A stretch of DNA of 64,000 bases from Cyanobacteria bacterium FACHB-DQ100 (lineage in GTDB: Bacteria; Cyanobacteriota; Cyanobacteriia; Leptolyngbyales; Leptolyngbyaceae). Below the pieces are notes generated by a model that saw only the letters and a program-made list of their open reading frames with translations, ran no database searches and was not told the DNA's origin. The stretch spans positions 1,116,001-1,180,000 of the forward strand of contig JACJNW010000028.1 of NCBI GenBank assembly GCA_014695195.1. Reading direction: 5' to 3'. The position numbers were made by a program, and so were the translations under genes. Below, in pieces: positions 18,368 through 26,904 of the stretch (its first letter is position 1; the number at the start of each line of letters is the position of its first letter).

Positions 18368-19534
18368 CTAGGGCTGAATCGCAACTTTAACCTGCAAATT
18401 GGTTAAGCCCGCAACGGGTTTGCTATTGTCTAGGCGAATTCTGACTTCAACTACCCGCGTATCGGTTTTATCAACCGGATCAGTGTTGAGAACAGCATTC
18501 TTCCGAACTTGTAGCCCCACACGATCGACCGTTCCTGTGAGTTCACCCGGAAGCGCATATCCGGTAATTTTGGCGCGTTGTCCCACTTTCACCCGGTTGA
18601 TGTAATTCTCATCCACTTCCGCCACCACATACATCTGCTGGGTGCGCCCTAAATCCATTACGCCATCGTTGCCTGCGACTTCTCCTGGATCAGTGTGAAT
18701 CTTCAGCACTTGCCCATCCGATGGGGAACGCACGATCGCTTTATCTAGCTCGGCTCTTGAGCGCTGAAAATTTGCCATTGCCACCTGCACATTCGCTTCT
18801 GCTTGCTGAAGATCCGTGGGTCGCACTTCTGCTACGCTGCTTAACGTCTGTCTTGCGCCTTCAAGCCCTAACTTTGCTTGCTCAACAACTTGCGCCGCTT
18901 GCTGACGTTGTTTTTCGGTCGTATTTAGGGCGAGCCTGCGGTTACTTACTTCTAATTCGTTCACTGCCCCTTGAGTGTAGAGAGCAGCAAAGCGATCGTA
19001 GTCGCGCTTCGCTTTTTGATATTCGGCATCCACTTTGAGAAATTCTGCTTCTGCCTTCGGTAATTCAGCTTGGGCGCGTAAAACTGTCGCTCGTTGCGCG
19101 TTGATATCACCTTGTTTTGCGCCGGCTCTGACTTGTGCTAAACGTGACTCCGCTTCTTTGACCTGTGCTTCTGCCTGCATCGCTGAAGCTAAAAGCGTCT
19201 GGTAGGTATCCAAAACTGCTAGAGGTTGATTGGCTTTGACGATCGCGCCTTCTTTCACAAGCACTCGTTCGACCCGCGATCCACCCAATCCGCCTGCCAT
19301 TGAAGCAGACGGAGCAGAAATCTTGATCACGCCGCCTTCTGGCTCCAAGCGTCCCAGGGCGCTGATAGCGTCTACAGCGTCGGTCTGAGCCGTCAGAGTT
19401 TGAGCAGAAGACGGGGGATTGGGGCGAAAGATGGAATATGAGAAAATGCCGAACCCGGAGACAGCAAGTGCGATCGCAGATCCAATGAACACTGCCCGCG
19501 CACCAGCGGGTTTCATCAGCGGTTTGAATTTCAC
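18368..19534 (-). CDS. devB: DevB-family membrane fusion protein (HlyD type)
   Basis: The 388-residue adaptor has an N-terminal membrane anchor (about 14-34), then a lipoyl-like half (VERVLVKEGAIVKANQPLA), a long helical hairpin (about 115-260, alanine/glutamine rich), the second lipoyl half (IVRSPSDGQVLKIHTDPGEV) and beta-barrel domains. It is predicted to link the DevCA inner-membrane complex to a TolC-like channel. First gene of the devBCA operon. No perfect GTA-N8-TAC NtcA box was seen in the upstream gap. Confidence 0.9.
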   Translation of the reverse strand: MKFKPLMKPAGARAVFIGSAIALAVSGFGIFSYSIFRPNPPSSAQTLTAQTDAVDAISALGRLEPEGGVIKISAPSASMAGGLGGSRVERVLVKEGAIVKANQPLAVLDTYQTLLASAMQAEAQVKEAESRLAQVRAGAKQGDINAQRATVLRAQAELPKAEAEFLKVDAEYQKAKRDYDRFAALYTQGAVNELEVSNRRLALNTTEKQRQQAAQVVEQAKLGLEGARQTLSSVAEVRPTDLQQAEANVQVAMANFQRSRAELDKAIVRSPSDGQVLKIHTDPGEVAGNDGVMDLGRTQQMYVVAEVDENYINRVKVGQRAKITGYALPGELTGTVDRVGLQVRKNAVLNTDPVDKTDTRVVEVRIRLDNSKPVAGLTNLQVKVAIQP

Positions 19535-19991
19535 AGAGAACTCCTATGCGGCAAGAGCGATCAGGGTAAGGTTAAACAGCAGCGAGAACAAAATTTAACA
19601 ATTCTAAATCTATTATTACTGAATATGAAGACCTCGATCAGTGAAAGTTATGGAAGGTCTCAAGTTCTGCTGAAGGGTAGATAGCGTACCGCAATTTTCC
19701 CTGCCTAATGTCACTTTTGGTTCTAATACCGAATCAATTTGTTAATGCGACAGATCCTTCGCCCCCTAAATCCCCCATATTGGGGAACTTTGAGAATCCG
19801 AAACAGATTTGGCTTGAAGTCCCCCACGCGTGGGGGATTTAGGGGGCTTCCAAGATCTGTCGCACTCAAAAATCAATTTGGTATAACATGGCTGAATCGC
19901 TGCAAATTCCTAAAAAGCCAACAAATGTTTGTGACAGATGATTCCTGAGTGGGAATACTGAGAGCATCGATCGCAATCGGGCAGCAATCAA
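19535..19991. other. 457-base intergenic region upstream of devB with foldback repeat
   Basis: No credible gene was seen. The left part should contain the devB promoter (A/T-rich around 19590-19625). Most of the rest is the inverted-repeat element annotated separately. Confidence 0.6.
19724..19887. repeat. MITE-like foldback element with long terminal inverted repeats
   Basis: The two ends are imperfect inverted copies of each other over roughly 60 bases. The outer part pairs ATACC-AATCAATTT on the left with its complement ending GGTATAA on the right. Next come TGCGACAGATC / GATCTGTCGCA, then CCCCCTAAATCCCCCA / TGGGGGATTTAGGGGG. A short unrelated centre (about 19790-19815) separates the arms. 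There is no coding capacity, as expected for a non-autonomous miniature element. The GTCCCCCAC-CGTGGGGGATTTAGGGG core recurs at 54671-54698. Confidence 0.75.
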
Positions 19992-20414
19992 ATGTGGCGC
20001 GAACTCACGAACGTAGTCCTAACAGTCAGAACCTACCCGGATCTCAGTCCGGATCTCAGTGTTCGTCGCCACATTCAGCAGAACTGGCGATCGCGTCCCG
20101 CCCTTAGTTTAGAAGACTGGCATCAGGCATTCTGGCAACCCCTGAAAATCTCCCAAGATGTCTCTGCGTTTGTCTATCAGCAGATGGAATTTTATTCTGG
20201 GTTGCCGTTTAGTAAAGTCGTTCCTGACGATCGCCTCGTCGAAGATTTGCAGCTTCCTTTGGTGTGCTGGTTCGATTGGGAGTGTAACTTGCACGACGAT
20301 TTTTGCGATCGATTTGAGATTGAGATTAGCGATCTCTGGGATATTGGTATGCTGTATACGGTTCGAGATTTCGTCATATTTCTCGATCGGCAACTTTTAT
20401 CGGTTAACCGCTGA
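19992..20414 (+). CDS. Hypothetical protein translationally coupled to allantoinase
   Basis: The 140-residue, tryptophan-rich acidic protein has no signal peptide or membrane segment. The C-terminal half (DDRLVEDLQLPLVCWFDW, then DDFCDRFEIEISDLWDI) loosely recalls the helical acyl-carrier-like DUF1493 fold, but I see no phosphopantetheine DSL serine, so this is only a suggestion. Its TGA overlaps the ATG of puuE (TGATG), which implies translational coupling and possibly a shared role in purine or ureide breakdown. Confidence 0.65.
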   Translation: MWRELTNVVLTVRTYPDLSPDLSVRRHIQQNWRSRPALSLEDWHQAFWQPLKISQDVSAFVYQQMEFYSGLPFSKVVPDDRLVEDLQLPLVCWFDWECNLHDDFCDRFEIEISDLWDIGMLYTVRDFVIFLDRQLLSVNR

Positions 20415-21334
20415 TGACTGCGACGACAAATTCGTATCCGAGAGACATGGTGGGCTATGGTCAACACCCACCGCACCCCCACTGGAAAGACCAAGCCCGC
20501 ATCGCGCTTCAGTTTGTGATCAACTACGAAGAGGGCGGCGAAAACTGTATCCTGCATGGCGACCCCACTTCAGAAGCGTTTTTATCTGAAATTGTGGGAG
20601 CCGCGCCGTTTGTGGGATTGCGCCATATGAATATGGAGTCGTGTTACGAATACGGCAGTCGGGCGGGATTTTGGCGGTTGCATCGGATGTTTACGTCGCG
20701 TGGAATTCCCGTCACGGTTTACGGCGTTGCGATGGCACTAGAGCGAAATCCTGAAGCGGTAGCGGCGATGAAAGCAGCCGATTGGGAAATCGCCAGTCAT
20801 GGATATCGCTGGATCGAGTACAAAGACTTTTCCGAAGAAGCCGAGCGGGAGCATTTGAAAAGAGCGATCGATCTGCACACTCGCGTCACCGGAAGCCGTC
20901 CGCTCGGTTGGTATACCGGACGCAATAGCCCACACACGCAAAAGCTAGTGATCGAGGAAGGCGGATTTCTCTACGATTCAGACAGCTATGCAGACGATTT
21001 GCCCTACTGGGTGCAAGGGAACGGCAAGCCCCATCTAGTCATTCCCTATACGCTGGACAACAACGATATGCGATTTGCCACGAATCAAGGATTTAATTCG
21101 GGCGATCAGTTTTTCGCGTATCTGCAAGATGCGTTTGATGTGCTGTACGAAGAAGGAGAAACCGCACCGAAAATGATGAGTGTCGGGTTACACTGTCGAT
21201 TGGTCGGCAGACCCGGAAGAGCAGCAGCACTGGCGCGATTTTTAGATTATGTGCAAGGGCACGATCGAGTGTGGCTCTGTCGGCGCATTGATATTGCGCG
21301 TCACTGGCACGAACATCACAAACCCACGGCCTGA
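20414..21334 (+). CDS. puuE: Allantoinase PuuE (polysaccharide-deacetylase fold)
   Basis: The 306-residue protein matches the PuuE family throughout: YPRDMVGYGQHPPHPHW, INYEEGGENCILHGD, MNMESCYEYGSRAGFWRL, EIASHGYRWIEY, GWYTGRNSPHT and MSVGLHCRLVGRPGR. These enzymes open the hydantoin ring of allantoin to allantoate, using a metal-independent variant of the deacetylase barrel. That would let the cell use purines as nitrogen. No other ureide genes (uricase, allantoicase) are in the window. It is translationally coupled to the unknown gene upstream. Confidence 0.9.
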   Translation: MTATTNSYPRDMVGYGQHPPHPHWKDQARIALQFVINYEEGGENCILHGDPTSEAFLSEIVGAAPFVGLRHMNMESCYEYGSRAGFWRLHRMFTSRGIPVTVYGVAMALERNPEAVAAMKAADWEIASHGYRWIEYKDFSEEAEREHLKRAIDLHTRVTGSRPLGWYTGRNSPHTQKLVIEEGGFLYDSDSYADDLPYWVQGNGKPHLVIPYTLDNNDMRFATNQGFNSGDQFFAYLQDAFDVLYEEGETAPKMMSVGLHCRLVGRPGRAAALARFLDYVQGHDRVWLCRRIDIARHWHEHHKPTA

Positions 21335-21372
21335 TCGGCTAGATTTAGAGCGATTTTACAGAGCAAAATCAG

Positions 21373-21403
21373 AGAAAAGCATTGGTATAAAACTCGCTTT
21401 TCT
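21373..21403. terminator. Possible bidirectional terminator between convergent genes
   Basis: AGAAAAGC and GCTTTTCT form a perfect 8-base stem with a 15-base loop between puuE and the convergent hypothetical gene. The stem is A/T-rich and there is no clear T-tract beyond it, so function as a terminator is tentative. Confidence 0.35.
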
Positions 21404-21441
21404 AAGGTTGCAAATCTTGCACTAATCTTGCTGATTGAAGT

Positions 21442-21966
21442 TCACGAAACCTTCTCCAAGATTAACGTCAATATCTTCAAAGCTTTGCTTAGATCAGTGC
21501 GTACAGTTTGTAACTCAAGCTCGATCGTATCTAATCGTTGAAACACAGATGTTTGATTAGGGATAGAAACCGTTGCTTGTCGATTCAACTTATCAGCCAG
21601 CGATGCCCATGTGTTTGCCTTGATTCCGAAATGTAATTTTGCCTGTTTCAAGGTTTTGAACTGCTGCTGAAGTTGTTCGATTGTCAGTGGTTCTGTTGTC
21701 GTGGATTGAGTATATCGCTCTAAATCTTCTTCCACCATTTCAACAACTTGATCAATTAAGCGATCGTGATTCTCCGAAATTTGGGCGGCTGCTCCTAAAA
21801 TTCGTGAGGTTGCCTTAATTTGCAAACTGGTCTCTTGGCGCAGTTGATCGGCGATCGCGCGAATATGATCGCCAGCGTTTCCCGAATTTGCCATCTTTTT
21901 AATTGCACTAGAGCGATCGCTCATTGCCTGCCTCACTCTGCCAAAATTTCTTTTACTGCCTGCCAA
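21442..21966 (-). CDS. Hypothetical helical protein, partner of the coiled-coil gene
   Basis: The 174-residue protein is predicted mostly helical, with charged/glutamine-rich stretches (QLQQQFKTLKQAKLHFGIK and a C-terminal DTIELELQTVRTDLSKALKI). A motif KTWASL-like segment (NTWASLADKLNRQATVSI) sits in the middle. No known domain was recognised. Its start lies inside the end of the upstream coiled-coil gene (34-base overlap), so the two are probably made together and may interact. Confidence 0.65.
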   Translation of the reverse strand: MAGSKRNFGRVRQAMSDRSSAIKKMANSGNAGDHIRAIADQLRQETSLQIKATSRILGAAAQISENHDRLIDQVVEMVEEDLERYTQSTTTEPLTIEQLQQQFKTLKQAKLHFGIKANTWASLADKLNRQATVSIPNQTSVFQRLDTIELELQTVRTDLSKALKILTLILEKVS

Positions 21967-22763
21967 ATTCGCTGTAGTTTCTGAATCATGCCCACAGGGT
22001 TAGTCGTTGAATCTTCATCGACGGAATCGACTAATCGTTGAATGCGATCCATGCGCTCAGCGACCACATACAAACTATCAATTGCTTCATCTTTGCGCTC
22101 TAAGGAGTCGCGTAGCAACACAGTCATCTCTCCGATCTCCTGTTTCAAGCGTTCATTCTCCCGCTTACGTCGCGTCTCCCAACCTTTAATTCCTGCCTTT
22201 GAGCGGCGTTCAAACTTAAGCTCATTCTGGGACTCGTTGTAGAGTGTCAGATAGCGATCGCGTTCCGCTTGAATCTGCTCGAATTTAACAGAGAGTTGAT
22301 CATTTTTTGTTTTTTCAGATTCGTAAAGCGCCAAATAAGACTCAAAATGAGTTTGAGCTTCTTGATACAGCATTGAGTAAGATTGAATTTGACTTTGAGC
22401 CTCTTGATATTGTGTAAAATAAGACTTTGCTTGGTTTTGAGCTTCCTTGTACTGAATCAGGTATGAACGTGCCTGAACTTGCACTTCTTCATACTGCGTC
22501 AGCGTTGCTTGATATTGCTGCTGTGCTTCTTGATACAGTGTCAGTGATGTCTGATGCTTCCGTTGTTCCTCTAGGTACAAGCAATGTGTTTCTTCAGCTT
22601 CTTGCTCTTTTACTTTAGCAAGCTCCTGCCATTCGTCTCGCTGTACTCGTACCGTGGATAATTGCTGCCTCAGTTCATGAGTGGAAAGAGGCTCTTGTTT
22701 CTGAGACTGGGGATATTTGCGCTCATTGTCACGAGACTCGCTTCCCCGATCCGCTCTTTTCAT
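21933..22763 (-). CDS. Coiled-coil protein with 14-residue tandem repeats
   Basis: The 276-residue hydrophilic protein has a regular repeat between about residues 62 and 187: at least eight units of 14 residues with the pattern (L/Q)YxEAQxQxxSYLx. Examples are LYQEAQQQYQATLT, QYKEAQNQAKSYFT and LYQEAQTHFESYLA. Fourteen residues equal two heptads, so a long continuous coiled coil is expected, decorated by evenly spaced tyrosines. A basic segment (ERRSKAGIKGWETRRKRE) follows and may bind nucleic acid or acidic partners. No membrane segment. It overlaps the next gene by 34 bases. Function unknown; a structural filament or scaffold is one possibility. Confidence 0.75.
   Translation of the reverse strand: MKRADRGSESRDNERKYPQSQKQEPLSTHELRQQLSTVRVQRDEWQELAKVKEQEAEETHCLYLEEQRKHQTSLTLYQEAQQQYQATLTQYEEVQVQARSYLIQYKEAQNQAKSYFTQYQEAQSQIQSYSMLYQEAQTHFESYLALYESEKTKNDQLSVKFEQIQAERDRYLTLYNESQNELKFERRSKAGIKGWETRRKRENERLKQEIGEMTVLLRDSLERKDEAIDSLYVVAERMDRIQRLVDSVDEDSTTNPVGMIQKLQRIWQAVKEILAE
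22245..22580 (-). repeat. Tandem 42-bp (14-codon) coding repeats
   Basis: Eight consecutive 14-codon units within the coiled-coil gene code for (L/Q)YxEAQxQxxSYLx. They are diverged at the nucleotide level, which points to old duplication followed by drift under selection for the repeat register. Confidence 0.7.
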
Positions 22764-22914
22764 CGGTATCGTTTCACTCCAGCAATTTGTCGTCTAAACC
22801 TTAGTATCTTTTTGCACTGATACAAGGATAAGTCTAAGATTTCCGAAAAAGATTCATCTTTAAGCGAACTTCGTGAAGTACCCTTAAATCTAGCCCATTG
22901 ATTTCTCTAGATCT

Positions 22915-23313
22915 ATGCAAGTATTCGTCTTACTTTTCAACGCCGACACTGATAATCCAGGAATCCATACAATTAGTGTGGGCGATCAGAACCTCGTGTT
23001 GATGTTTGCCCAAGAAGACGATGCCACGCGCTACGCCTTGATGCTGGAAGCTCAGGATTTTGCGGTTCCAACCGTTGAAAAGATTGAGCAGGAAGAAATT
23101 GAGGAATTTTGCCAAGATGCGGGGTACGAGGCATTCCTGATTCCAGAAGATTTCATGCCGCAAAACGAGTTTGAGCGATTGCTGCTCGCGCCCCCGGAAC
23201 GGAACATCGATGAAACCGATTGGAATCCGGAGGAGAAAGCCCAACAGGAAGAATCTGAGATGTCGAATCGGGATCTCGATCGCATTCGTCGCCAACTAGA
23301 AGGGTTGCTCTAA
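22915..23313 (+). CDS. DUF3110 domain protein
   Basis: The 132-residue protein starts [20 protein letters not shown] and continues with [20 protein letters not shown], the conserved N-terminal part of DUF3110, a small family found in cyanobacteria and plastids with no assigned function. The C-terminal third is very acidic and glutamate-rich. It is soluble, with no signal. Its stop overlaps the mtnP stop on the other strand by a few bases. Confidence 0.85.
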   Translation: MQVFVLLFNADTDNPGIHTISVGDQNLVLMFAQEDDATRYALMLEAQDFAVPTVEKIEQEEIEEFCQDAGYEAFLIPEDFMPQNEFERLLLAPPERNIDETDWNPEEKAQQEESEMSNRDLDRIRRQLEGLL

Positions 23314-24182
23314 AGATATTTGTTCAGCAGCAATCCGAGCTTCTCTCTTGCCGCCGCACGAATCTTATCTTTCGGAGTCAAAATGGCGTACTTTAACGCC
23401 GAATGCGCTTCGGAAACAGGCGGATTTTCGTTCAATCTTCGCACCGTCTCGCGGATCACTTTCTGGGCGTTCACGGCATTACGCTGGAGATTATCGATCA
23501 CCATTTCGACTGTGACGCTATCGTGATCCGGATGCCAGCAGTCGTAATCCGTTACCAATGCCAAAGTCGCGTAGGCAATTTCCGCTTCACGCGCTAACTT
23601 TGCTTCGGGAAGATTGGTCATGCCGATCACCGACGCGCCCCAACTGCGATGTAAATTCGATTCGGCTTTAGTAGAGAACGCAGGGCCTTCCATACAGACG
23701 TAAGTTCCGCCGCGATGCAAATTAACATTCGCGAGATCTAAACTCTCAACCGCATCGCCCAACACTTTTGCTAATGCTAGACAAACCGGATCACCGAATG
23801 CCACATGAGCTACTACGCCATCGCCGAAAAAAGTTCCGACACGGTGATAGGTACGATCGATAAACTGATCTGGAATCACCATATCGAGCGGCTTTGCCTC
23901 AGCTTTCAGCGACCCCACCGCAGAAGCAGACACTAAATACTCGACTCCTAAACTTTTCATTGCGTAAATATTGGCGCGAAACGGCAATTCTGACGGCATC
24001 AAATGATGGTTGCGCCCGTGACGCGCCAGAAAAGCGACACGAGTTTGATCCAAAGTGCCAATGATCAAAGCATCAGACGGTGAGCCGAATGGAGTGTCGA
24101 CCGTTCGTTCTTCTACCTCTTTGAGCGCTTCCATTTTGTAGAGACCGCTGCCGCCAATGATGCCGATTTTAACTTCAGACAT
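23310..24182 (-). CDS. mtnP: S-methyl-5'-thioadenosine phosphorylase
   Basis: MtnP splits methylthioadenosine, the by-product of polyamine synthesis, with phosphate in the methionine salvage pathway. The 290-residue protein shows the PNP-superfamily blocks [63 protein letters not shown] and [18 protein letters not shown]. The start ATG at 24182 is preferred over a GTG two codons upstream because it gives the usual [11 protein letters not shown] start. A 10-base palindrome lies immediately upstream (24186-24222) and no Shine-Dalgarno sequence is visible. Confidence 0.93.
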   Translation of the reverse strand: MSEVKIGIIGGSGLYKMEALKEVEERTVDTPFGSPSDALIIGTLDQTRVAFLARHGRNHHLMPSELPFRANIYAMKSLGVEYLVSASAVGSLKAEAKPLDMVIPDQFIDRTYHRVGTFFGDGVVAHVAFGDPVCLALAKVLGDAVESLDLANVNLHRGGTYVCMEGPAFSTKAESNLHRSWGASVIGMTNLPEAKLAREAEIAYATLALVTDYDCWHPDHDSVTVEMVIDNLQRNAVNAQKVIRETVRRLNENPPVSEAHSALKYAILTPKDKIRAAAREKLGLLLNKYL

Positions 24183-24185
24183 AAG

Positions 24186-24222
24186 CACACTAGAACGTAA
24201 AATACGGGCTTATTCTAGTGTG
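24186..24222. promoter_or_regulatory. Perfect inverted repeat in the mtnP/fraC divergent promoter region
   Basis: CACACTAGAA and TTCTAGTGTG form a perfect 10-base inverted repeat separated by 17 bases. The left arm ends 4 bases from the mtnP start codon. It may be an operator, or a hairpin in the mtnP leader. The following TTTTG on the plus strand is too short for a clear terminator. Confidence 0.5.
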
Positions 24223-24325
24223 TTTTGTCGGTGTGTCACAGATTCTTTTGTTTCTCTGTATGTTTTTGCTGCAAACCCGAACCACTGCACTTACAATCTG
24301 GAAGTGAATTTAAGTAGATTGACTC

Positions 24326-24859
24326 ATGTTGAATGTCTTGCCTCTGAGGGCGATTTTATATCAGCTTTTCTTTATTGTGTTGGCGATCGCAGTCGAAGCG
24401 ATCGTGCTGCAATTTTATTTAGGCATTGGCAAAAAATCCAGCATTCAATATGCCTCAACCGCAAATCTTTTCTCCACGGTCGTCGGCTGGCTTGTGTTTT
24501 TTTCGAGCGATCGCTGGCTGCCTCAACCCTGGCAACAACAGCTAATGAACTACATTTTTCTAGATGAAATTAGTAATTACTCCTTGTTAGTCGTGATTGC
24601 ATTTGTGACATTTTTAGGAACGTTTGTGGTCAAACTTCAGAGCTTAAACTGGCTGGACTTGATTTTAGAGAACAAACCGACCAGCGTGATGGAAGTGCGC
24701 GATCGTACAAAATTTCAAGGTAAGTCCGCACAGCGTCAAGCCTTTCAAGAAGTACCGAGTCGAGCATTAGCTGTGCTGTTGGCGAACTCGGCAAGTTTTG
24801 CGCTGATTGCGTTGATTATTCTGATTCGGACAGTTTCTGAACAGCCCGTTGCGTTTTAG
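24326..24859 (+). CDS. fraC: Filament integrity protein FraC
   Basis: FraC is a septum-located membrane protein needed for long filaments and intercellular molecular exchange in Anabaena. The 177-residue protein has the FraC profile: an N-terminal helix near LFFIVLAIAVEAIVLQFYLG, helices near FSTVVGWLVFF and YSLLVVIAFVTFLGTFVV, and a last helix near ASFALIALIILI. The cytoplasmic loop reads SVMEVRDRTKFQGKSAQR. It is the first of three genes in fraC-fraD-fraE order, with an 11-base gap to fraD. Confidence 0.88.
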   Translation: MLNVLPLRAILYQLFFIVLAIAVEAIVLQFYLGIGKKSSIQYASTANLFSTVVGWLVFFSSDRWLPQPWQQQLMNYIFLDEISNYSLLVVIAFVTFLGTFVVKLQSLNWLDLILENKPTSVMEVRDRTKFQGKSAQRQAFQEVPSRALAVLLANSASFALIALIILIRTVSEQPVAF

Positions 24860-24870
24860 GGATAGAAGCC

Positions 24871-25914
24871 ATGCTGTGGATGAATCAAGTCTTTAAGCAA
24901 ATTCGCGATCGCGTCACGCTGCCGCAATGGGCATCCTGGCAAACGCTCTTATTCTTAAGCATTTTTAGCGTAATTGTTGCGGCACTCACCACATCGCCGC
25001 CGCCGCAAATCGCTCAACGGATTATTTCATCTTTTGGTTGGATATTCCTAATTCTCAGCGTGTGGTGGTTTGTCTACGAACCGCCTGTGAAAAAGAAATT
25101 GACTTTTTATAATTTCTTTATCGGTCCTTGGATTGTTGGGGCGATCGTATGTGTATATTTGTTCGGCACGATCGAAGGTGGAAGGATTCCAACTCAAACT
25201 TCATGGATCAGTTGGCCCCCGATTTCATCGCTTATCTGGTCAGCTCCCAAATTCATCAAGTCTGACTCCAAAACCAAAAGCCCCGTTTACACCAATCCCA
25301 GCAAGGCACATCGTCAAGACATCATTTTGGTGATATTAGCCAATCTCATTATTAGCTGCTGGTTTCAGTTCTCCTTTCAAATTCAAAATTGGATTGCAAA
25401 TAATCCCTCGCTGCAAGGCGAAGATTTCTCGCGCAGTGGGTTTGTTTGGCAACCGCAGCGCTTCGATCGAGATACGGCGCTCTCTCGTGGAGCCGATGTG
25501 CTTAACATTGCCGCCCAATCTGTCCGCACTGAACTCGAAGGCAAACCCTGGGGACAGGTCGAACGCTGGCTTACCAACCTCGATCAGCAAGTGCCGCGCT
25601 TGAGGCAGCAGGTCAAGGAGCAACTGCCGCGATCGTCACAGCCAGATTTATGGATGCTCAATGCTGAAGTCACTTCGGCAGCGTATGACTTAAAGCTTCA
25701 AGCCCTCTGGCGCAGACCCAACTCTCGTCAGGCAGGATCTGAACTAACGCGCACTTGTCGCATTACTCCGGTACGGCGAGAAAGACCCACACCAGAGTTT
25801 AGATTCGATGACTCGGCTCCGCCAGCTCCGGCTCCGGCTCGCGTGCAAGAAGTAGGAACTGTGCAATGTGGTTCGATCACGCCGCCTAAGCAAATTCAGC
25901 CGACCAGATCGTAA
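24871..25914 (+). CDS. fraD: Filament integrity protein FraD
   Basis: FraD is a component of septal junctions, the cell-cell channels of filamentous cyanobacteria. The 347-residue protein has five hydrophobic segments in its N-terminal half (for example TLLFLSIFSVIVAALT, IFLILSVWWFVYEP, WIVGAIVCVYLFG, ILVILANLIISCWFQF). A periplasmic C-terminal domain follows, including the coiled-coil-like VERWLTNLDQQVPRLRQQVK and a proline-rich end. The order and spacing between fraC and fraE support the assignment. Confidence 0.87.
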   Translation: MLWMNQVFKQIRDRVTLPQWASWQTLLFLSIFSVIVAALTTSPPPQIAQRIISSFGWIFLILSVWWFVYEPPVKKKLTFYNFFIGPWIVGAIVCVYLFGTIEGGRIPTQTSWISWPPISSLIWSAPKFIKSDSKTKSPVYTNPSKAHRQDIILVILANLIISCWFQFSFQIQNWIANNPSLQGEDFSRSGFVWQPQRFDRDTALSRGADVLNIAAQSVRTELEGKPWGQVERWLTNLDQQVPRLRQQVKEQLPRSSQPDLWMLNAEVTSAAYDLKLQALWRRPNSRQAGSELTRTCRITPVRRERPTPEFRFDDSAPPAPAPARVQEVGTVQCGSITPPKQIQPTRS

Positions 25915-25971
25915 TTCTTCGGGCAAAATGGGGAATTCGAAAGGTGAGTTTCTTGTGCAGGAGAATTGGCT

Positions 25972-26772
25972 ATGAGTCAGGCGGTGCAGACCGTGGGCGG
26001 TACGGTCATGCGAATTCAGGCGATCGCGGCAAATGTGTTTCGAGAAGTGATTCGCGATCGTGTTCTCTATCTGATTGGGCTTTATGGAGCGGGCTTGTTG
26101 TTAGCGGGTCGCCTTTTACCCGAAGTGGCGGCGGCAACCGAAGCGAAAATTCTGCTTGATTTGGCGCTGGCAGCGATGCCCGTTTTCGGATTGATTGTGG
26201 CAATTTTTATTGGCACAGGATTAGTCAACAAAGAAATTGAAAAACGCACCGTTTTTGTCCTAATCGCAAAGCCTGTGAGCCGTGCTGAGTTCATCATTGG
26301 CAAGCATTTGGGGTTATCGGCAGTTTTGGCAGTGTTGATTACAGCTATGACCGTGAGCGCGATCGCGATTCTATCTGCATTCAAGGCTCCGTTTCCTTTG
26401 GCAAATCTTCTCTTGTCCTCTATTTTTCTATGGCTGCAATTGTCTCTAGTCAGCGCGATCGCGCTGCTGTTTAGTGTGTTTGCTAGCGCTCTGCTGGCGA
26501 TGATGCTGACGTTTGGCATTTACCTGATCGGACAACTGAGCCAAGACCTGGTGCAATTCGGCAGATTGACCAAAAATCCTGCGATCGAAACTGCGACCCA
26601 AGGATTGTATCTTGTGCTTCCGGATCTAGCGCGGTTGGATTTGAAAAATCAAGCAGTCTACAACTTAATTCCCGCTGCCCCCACTTTATTCGCAAGCGTG
26701 TTGTATGCCCTGCTTTACATCACCTTGACTTTGGCGATCGCGTCGCTGATTTTTTCACGGCGGGAATTCTAA
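25972..26772 (+). CDS. fraE: FraE, ABC-2 type permease of the fraCDE operon
   Basis: The 266-residue protein from the ATG at 25972 has about six membrane helices and the ABC-2 permease pattern: an N-terminal amphipathic segment NVFREVIRDRVLYLIGLYG, then the conserved NKEIEKRTVFVLIAKPVSR loop. In Anabaena FraE is required for filament integrity and heterocyst maturation. A TTG two codons upstream is the alternative start. The matching ATPase is not adjacent. A weak hairpin follows at 26801-26830. Confidence 0.86.
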   Translation: MSQAVQTVGGTVMRIQAIAANVFREVIRDRVLYLIGLYGAGLLLAGRLLPEVAAATEAKILLDLALAAMPVFGLIVAIFIGTGLVNKEIEKRTVFVLIAKPVSRAEFIIGKHLGLSAVLAVLITAMTVSAIAILSAFKAPFPLANLLLSSIFLWLQLSLVSAIALLFSVFASALLAMMLTFGIYLIGQLSQDLVQFGRLTKNPAIETATQGLYLVLPDLARLDLKNQAVYNLIPAAPTLFASVLYALLYITLTLAIASLIFSRREF

Positions 26773-26800
26773 GCTTCATACTTGCCTGCAACTTCTTAAG

Positions 26801-26830
26801 GCTTTGATTAAGCTCACAGTCTTATCAAGC
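26801..26830 (+). terminator. Possible terminator hairpin after fraE
   Basis: GCTTTGATTAAG and CTTATCAAGC can pair with two bulged bases around an 8-base loop, about 30 bases after the fraE stop. There is no T-tract, so confidence is low. Confidence 0.28.
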
Positions 26831-26904
26831 TGAGGGCTAGGTAGATCTCGGTAGGATGATCAGTAATTCCACAGAGACTCTACTTCAACCTCCGTAATGT
26901 CTAA

